Shown: piece by piece, positions 6,049 to 9,721 of the stretch
How positions within the stretch are numbered: position 1 is the stretch's first letter
How the letters are laid out: each line of letters begins with the position of its first letter
NCBI GenBank assembly: GCA_944380625.1
Contig: CALWIE010000031.1
Span: forward strand, 1 to 9,721
Length of the DNA stretch: 9,721 bases
Direction: 5' to 3'
Origin: an uncultured Clostridia bacterium
GTDB lineage: Bacteria; Bacillota_A; Clostridia; Oscillospirales; Acutalibacteraceae
Position numbers and translations under genes: made by a program
The notes under the pieces: generated by a model
Databases searched by the model: none
Seen by the model: the letters and a program-made list of their open reading frames with translations, nothing else
Told to the model about the DNA's origin: nothing

Positions 6049-6067
6049 GGGGAAAATCTCACAAGGT
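6039..6067. promoter_or_regulatory. candidate operator (inverted repeat) over the GH18 -35 box
   Basis: Perfect 7-bp arms ACCTTGT (6039-6045) and ACAAGGT (6061-6067) are 22 bp centre to centre, about two helical turns. A nested CCTTG-T-CAAGG palindrome (6040-6050) adds a third half-site. The left arm covers the -35 box, a place suited to a repressor. I cannot name the regulator. Confidence 0.4.
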
Positions 6068-6085
6068 TGCCGGAAGAATTTCTCC

Positions 6086-6121
6086 TGGTAAACTAAAAAA
6101 GTTTCTGATATAATATTATAT
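6086..6121 (+). promoter_or_regulatory. extended -10 promoter of the DUF1538-PII operon with AT palindrome
   Basis: TGATATAAT (6106-6114) is an extended -10 element (TGn plus consensus TATAAT). The -35 region TGGTAA (6086-6091, 17-base spacing) is weak, as is common for extended -10 promoters. The -10 box is part of a perfect 14-bp palindrome, ATATAATATTATAT (6108-6121). The predicted start near 6121 gives a leader of about 75 nucleotides. Confidence 0.6.
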
Positions 6122-6141
6122 ATCATGTCAAGAGTCCCATC

Positions 6142-6188
6142 CTCTTCCCACACCCGGGTCAGCGGGTAAATCCACAAGGAAAGAGAAG
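6142..6188 (+). promoter_or_regulatory. leader RNA fold covering the DUF1538 ribosome binding site
   Basis: In the predicted leader, CTCTTCC (6142-6148) can pair with GGAAAGAG (6178-6185; 7 pairs with one bulged A), enclosing an ACCCG/CGGGT hairpin (6152-6156 with 6163-6167). The outer strand includes most of the purine-rich ribosome binding region AAGGAAAGAGAAG (6176-6188) before ATG 6196. It matches no riboswitch class I know; an accidental fold is possible. Confidence 0.3.
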
Positions 6189-6195
6189 TGCATCG

Positions 6196-7734
6196 ATGCG
6201 AAAAAACCTGAAAGCGAAAACCCTTGAATCCCTTTCTTCGGTGCTGCCCATCACGGCCATTGTGCTGGCTCTAAGCTTCACCCTGGCCCCGGAGATGCCT
6301 GTCGGCACACTGATGATGTTCCTTTTGGGGGCCATTTTGCTCATTGTGGGCATGGGCTTTTTCTCCCTGGGCGCCGACATGGCCATGATGCCCATGGGCG
6401 ATGGGGTAGGCGGCGAGGTGGTGCGCCTTTCCAAGCGCTCCATTTGGCCCATTATCCCCTTGGTGTTCCTCATCGGGGCCTTTATCACCATCGCTGAGCC
6501 CGACCTGTCGGTGCTGGCCCGGCAGGTGCCCGCCGTGCCGGACATGGTCATCATTCTCACGGTGGCAGCCGGCGTGGGGGCCTTTTTGGTGCTGGCTGTG
6601 GTCCGCACCCTGGAGGGGAAAGTTCCCCTGCGGAACATCCTCCTCGCCTTCTACCTTCTGGCCTTCGCCCTGGCGGCCTTTGTGCCCAAGGAGTTCCTGG
6701 CCGTGGCCTTCGACGCGGGCGGCGTCACCACCGGGCCCATCACGGTGCCCTTTATCATGGCCTTCGGGGTGGGGGTGGCGGCCCTGCGCCAGTCCGGCCA
6801 AAAGGCCGAGGACGACAGCTTCGGCATGGTGGCCCTGTGCAGCATCGGGCCTATTCTGGCGGTGCTCATCATGGGCATCTGCCTGAGCGACGCCCAAATC
6901 GCCTACACCCCCTTCGCCATCCCGGACACCTTTACCTCCCGGGAGGCCGGGGCCCAGTTTTTAGTGGGCTTCCCCGAGTACATGGGGGAGGTGGCCCTAG
7001 GCCTGCTGCCGGTGGTCGTCTTTTTCGCCCTGTTCCAGGTGTTCTCAAAACAAATAAAAAAGGACGCCCTCATCCGGCTGCTGGTGGGCATCGCCTACAC
7101 CTATGTGGGTCTGGTTCTGTTTTTGACCGGCGTCAACGTGGGCTTTATGCCTGCGGGCAACTACCTGGGGGACGCCATCGCCCGGCTGCCCTACAACTGG
7201 GTTTTAATCCCCATCGGCATGGTGGTGGGCTATTTCATCGTGGCGGCAGAGCCTGCCGTCCACGTGCTCAACAAACAGGTGGAAGAGGTCACCGGCGGGG
7301 CCATCCCCCAGCGGGCCATGAACCTGAGCCTCTCCATTGGCGTGGCGGTGTCCGTGGGCCTGGCCATGACCCGGGTGCTCACCGGCATCTCCATCCTGTG
7401 GTTCCTGGTGCCGGGCTACGCCATTGCCCTGCTGCTCTCCTTTAAGGTGCCGAAAATCTTCACGGCCATCGCCTTTGACTCCGGCGGCGTGGCCAGCGGC
7501 CCCATGACCGCCACCTTCCTGCTGCCCTTCGCCATGGGCGCCTGCAGCGCCTCTGGCGGCAACGTGCTCACCGACGCCTTCGGCATTGTGGCCATGGTGG
7601 CCATGACACCCCTGGTGACCATTCAGTGCCTGGGCGCCTTTTACCAGCGGAAGCTGCGCCGCACCGTGGAGGTCACCGAAGCCGAGGCTTCCACCATGTC
7701 CTCCGAGGACATCATTGAATTCGACGACGTGTAA
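6196..7734 (+). CDS. DUF1538 membrane protein with two tandem domains, putative transporter
   Basis: This is a polytopic inner-membrane protein of 512 residues and unknown function. It consists of two homologous halves (about 15-230 and 265-480). Matching pairs are 'GADMAMMPMGDGVG' (59-72) with 'TGVNVGFMPAGNYLG' (311-325), 'PLVFLIGAFITIAEP' (88-102) with 'PIGMVVGYFIVAAEP' (339-353), 'AVAFDAGGVTTGPITVPF' (169-186) with 'AIAFDSGGVASGPMTATF' (424-441), and 'DDSFGMVALCSIGPILAV' with 'TDAFGIVAMVAMTPLVTI'. The repeated FD-A/S-GGV-x-x-GP motif, rich in Gly, is a likely pore or substrate element. Each half has about six or seven hydrophobic segments. The tail (485-512) is hydrophilic and acidic, and probably cytoplasmic. 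GAGAAG lies seven bases before the ATG. The gene is followed after 12 bases by a two-domain PII-like gene, which suggests PII-type control of transport. The substrate is not known. Confidence 0.82.
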   Translation: MRKNLKAKTLESLSSVLPITAIVLALSFTLAPEMPVGTLMMFLLGAILLIVGMGFFSLGADMAMMPMGDGVGGEVVRLSKRSIWPIIPLVFLIGAFITIAEPDLSVLARQVPAVPDMVIILTVAAGVGAFLVLAVVRTLEGKVPLRNILLAFYLLAFALAAFVPKEFLAVAFDAGGVTTGPITVPFIMAFGVGVAALRQSGQKAEDDSFGMVALCSIGPILAVLIMGICLSDAQIAYTPFAIPDTFTSREAGAQFLVGFPEYMGEVALGLLPVVVFFALFQVFSKQIKKDALIRLLVGIAYTYVGLVLFLTGVNVGFMPAGNYLGDAIARLPYNWVLIPIGMVVGYFIVAAEPAVHVLNKQVEEVTGGAIPQRAMNLSLSIGVAVSVGLAMTRVLTGISILWFLVPGYAIALLLSFKVPKIFTAIAFDSGGVASGPMTATFLLPFAMGACSASGGNVLTDAFGIVAMVAMTPLVTIQCLGAFYQRKLRRTVEVTEAEASTMSSEDIIEFDDV

Positions 7735-7746
7735 GGAGGGGACAGG

Positions 7747-8442
7747 ATGAACGCTCCCGTGGAACATTTCAAGCTCATCATCACCATTGTGGACCGGGGC
7801 AAGGGGGGCAAGGCGGTGGACCTTTTCCGGAAATTCCACCTGCACTTTGACTTTGCCTGCCTGGGCGCGGGCACAGCCAGCTCGAAGATCTTAAACTACT
7901 TTGGCCTGGACGAGACCGCCAAAGAGCTGGTGTGGACCCTCTCCCCAGAAAGCCGCATTCCCCGGCTGCTGCCGGAGGTGCGCCGGACCCTGGACCTGGA
8001 CACCCCAGGCAAGGGCATCCTCTTCACCATCCCCCTGTCGGGGATCAGCGCCCAAATCCCCCCGGTGCTCATAAAGCCGGAATACGAAGAAAAGGAGGAA
8101 CCCCCTATGGAAACCCAGAAGCCCTGCGGCCACCCCTATCAGCTGGTTCTGGCCATTGTCAACCGCGGCTGCTCGGAAGAGGTGATGGAGGCCGCCCGGC
8201 CCGCCGGCGCCAAGGGCGGCACGGTGATCTCCGCCCGGCGGGTGGGCTACGAGGACGTCCAAAACCTGCTGGGCTTTACCCTCCAGCCGGAAAAGGAGAT
8301 CGTGGCCATTCTGATCCCCCGGGAACAGAAGCTGCCGGTGATGCAGGCCATCAACAAGGCCGCCGGCCTGAAGACCGATTGCCGGGGCGTGCTCTTCTCC
8401 CTGCCTGTGGATGACATCATGGGCCTGCAAGAGCTGCACTAA
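7747..8442 (+). CDS. two-domain PII-like signalling protein
   Basis: The protein has 231 residues: two PII-like domains in one chain, 7-100 and 130-228, joined by a charged linker (101-129). They align end to end: 'FKLIITIVDRG' with 'YQLVLAIVNRG', 'NYFGL' with 'NLLGF', 'KELVWTLSPES' with 'KEIVAILIPRE', and 'GKGILFTIPLSGI' with 'CRGVLFSLPVDDI'. Domain B keeps 'GAKGGTVISARRVG' (154-167), close to the GlnB 'GARGGTV' nucleotide-loop motif; domain A has 'GAGTASSKILN' there. No long GlnB-type T-loop with the uridylylated tyrosine is visible, so it belongs among PII-like proteins rather than GlnB/GlnK. AAGGAGG overlaps the upstream stop codon, so translation should be efficient and linked to the DUF1538 gene. 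An internal AGGAGG and ATG (codon 121) could also yield domain B alone. Its likely partner is the DUF1538 transporter; the ligand is unknown. Confidence 0.87.
   Translation: MNAPVEHFKLIITIVDRGKGGKAVDLFRKFHLHFDFACLGAGTASSKILNYFGLDETAKELVWTLSPESRIPRLLPEVRRTLDLDTPGKGILFTIPLSGISAQIPPVLIKPEYEEKEEPPMETQKPCGHPYQLVLAIVNRGCSEEVMEAARPAGAKGGTVISARRVGYEDVQNLLGFTLQPEKEIVAILIPREQKLPVMQAINKAAGLKTDCRGVLFSLPVDDIMGLQELH
8093..8109 (+). promoter_or_regulatory. internal Shine-Dalgarno and ATG at the PII domain boundary
   Basis: AGGAGG (8093-8098), an 8-base spacer and ATG (8107-8109) form a near-ideal initiation site in frame within the two-domain PII gene. Starting here gives 111 residues, exactly the second PII domain (8107-8442). 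The GAAAAGGAGG stretch encodes Glu-Glu-Lys-Glu-Glu in the linker, so it could also be a by-product of linker composition. Confidence 0.5.
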
Positions 8443-8455
8443 ACAGGAAAACAAC

Positions 8456-8499
8456 AAAAGCACCCGGCGGGAAACCCTCCCGCGGGTGCTTTTCCTTTT
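8456..8499. terminator. bidirectional terminator between the PII gene and atpC
   Basis: AAAAGCACCC (8456-8465) pairs with GGGTGCTTTT (8484-8493), and GCGGG (8467-8471) with CCCGC (8479-8483), with one bulged G and a 7-base AAACCCT loop. Plus-strand transcripts end in TTTTCCTTTT; minus-strand transcripts end in TTTTGTTGTTTT. It therefore ends both the DUF1538-PII operon and the ATP synthase operon. Confidence 0.93.
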
Positions 8500-8503
8500 G
8501 GGG

Positions 8504-8911
8504 TCACTTGCCGGGCTTTGCCTTCAGGCGGGCCAGGGCCCGGGCCAGGGCGGCCTGGGTCTGGTAGTACTCCCGCTGGCTCTGGCGCTGGCGTAGCCGC
8601 TCCTCCGCCCGCTGCTTTGCCGCCAGGGCCCGGTTGCGGTCGATCTCCTCCGGGCGTTCGATGGTGGCCGCCAGAAGGATCACCCGCTCGGGCATCACCT
8701 CTACGCAGCCGTCGCTGGCCACAGCCTCGTGCCAGGCGCCCCCCTCGTCCTGGTAGCGGACCACCCCCGCCATGATGGCCGTGACCATGGGCTCGTGGTT
8801 GGGAAGGATGCCGTAGGACCCGTCCAGGCCTGGCAGGATGATCTGCCGGGCGTTGCCGGAGTAGAAGATATCCTGGGGGGAGACCATCTCCAAATAAAAT
8901 GTGGAAGCCAC
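8504..8911 (-). CDS. atpC: F-type ATP synthase epsilon subunit
   Basis: This is the epsilon subunit of the F1 central stalk, 135 residues, which couples rotation to catalysis and restrains ATP hydrolysis. It starts at GTG (8909-8911), with GGAGGGGG four bases upstream. Residues 1-85 form the beta-sandwich, with 'FYLEMVSPQDIFYSG', the conserved 'DGSYGILPNHEPM' (30-42) and 'SDGCVEVMPERVILLA'. Residues 87-135 form the two-helix C-terminal arm; 'IDRNRA' (90-95) fits the I/L-D-x-x-R-A motif that binds ATP in thermophilic Bacillus epsilon, so ATP-dependent inhibition is plausible. The end is rich in Arg and Ala. The gene lies 12 bases after atpD, the usual final position in the atp operon. Confidence 0.96.
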   Translation of the reverse strand: MASTFYLEMVSPQDIFYSGNARQIILPGLDGSYGILPNHEPMVTAIMAGVVRYQDEGGAWHEAVASDGCVEVMPERVILLAATIERPEEIDRNRALAAKQRAEERLRQRQSQREYYQTQAALARALARLKAKPGK

Positions 8912-8923
8912 AAAACCCCCTCC

Positions 8924-9721
<798 letters not shown>

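Noticed and set aside
6104..6131. Second leftward promoter from TTGACA (6126-6131)
   Set aside because: The -35 hexamer is perfect, but no acceptable -10 falls 16-18 bases from it; the nearby TATAAT-like bases are only about 5 away.
6271..6897. His/Gly-rich minus-strand frames opposite the DUF1538 gene (also 7204-7845)
   Set aside because: The composition is the complement of hydrophobic membrane-protein codons; no start signals or domains.

Overview
The window reads as chromosomal core DNA of a high-GC, low-mobility Bacillota, most likely a Clostridia member of the Oscillospiraceae type (Flavonifractor, Intestinimonas or Lawsonibacter-like). That placement is an inference from four things: the conserved gene order SRP RNA-dnaX-ebfC-recR, an SRP RNA with extra 5' (Alu-type) sequence, near-consensus sigma-A promoters set in otherwise GC-rich DNA, and strong AGGAGG-type ribosome binding sites. 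I see no insertion sequence, integrase, CRISPR array, tRNA or 16S/23S rRNA, and no gene-free stretch longer than about 300 bases once the SRP RNA is counted.

Layout from left to right. A partial YbaK/ProX-type aminoacyl-tRNA deacylase (minus strand, cut by the left edge) is divergent from a NYN-nuclease/OST-HTH protein (plus), which ends at a strong hairpin terminator. A GNAT acetyltransferase (minus) converges on that terminator. Its promoter overlaps the promoter of an SRP RNA gene (plus), which leads into the replication/repair cluster dnaX-ebfC-recR. A bidirectional terminator separates recR from a convergent GH18 glycosidase (minus) that has no signal peptide. Divergent from it is a two-gene operon (plus): a double-domain DUF1538 membrane protein and a protein made of two fused PII-like domains. 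A second bidirectional terminator separates this operon from the end of the ATP synthase operon (atpC, and atpD cut by the right edge; both minus).

Most genes are housekeeping. The DnaX clamp-loader subunit, EbfC and RecR work in replication and recombinational repair, the SRP RNA in membrane protein targeting, and AtpD/AtpC in the F1 motor. The part least explained by known biology is the DUF1538-(PII)2 operon, which looks like an uncharacterised transporter with its own dedicated PII-like regulator. The regulator gene also carries a well-formed internal Shine-Dalgarno and ATG exactly at the domain boundary, so it may yield both a two-domain and a one-domain protein. Other points worth a look are an in-frame A-AAA-AAG heptamer in the dnaX linker, the overlapping divergent promoters in front of the SRP RNA, and a leader RNA fold that could hide the ribosome binding site of the DUF1538 gene.
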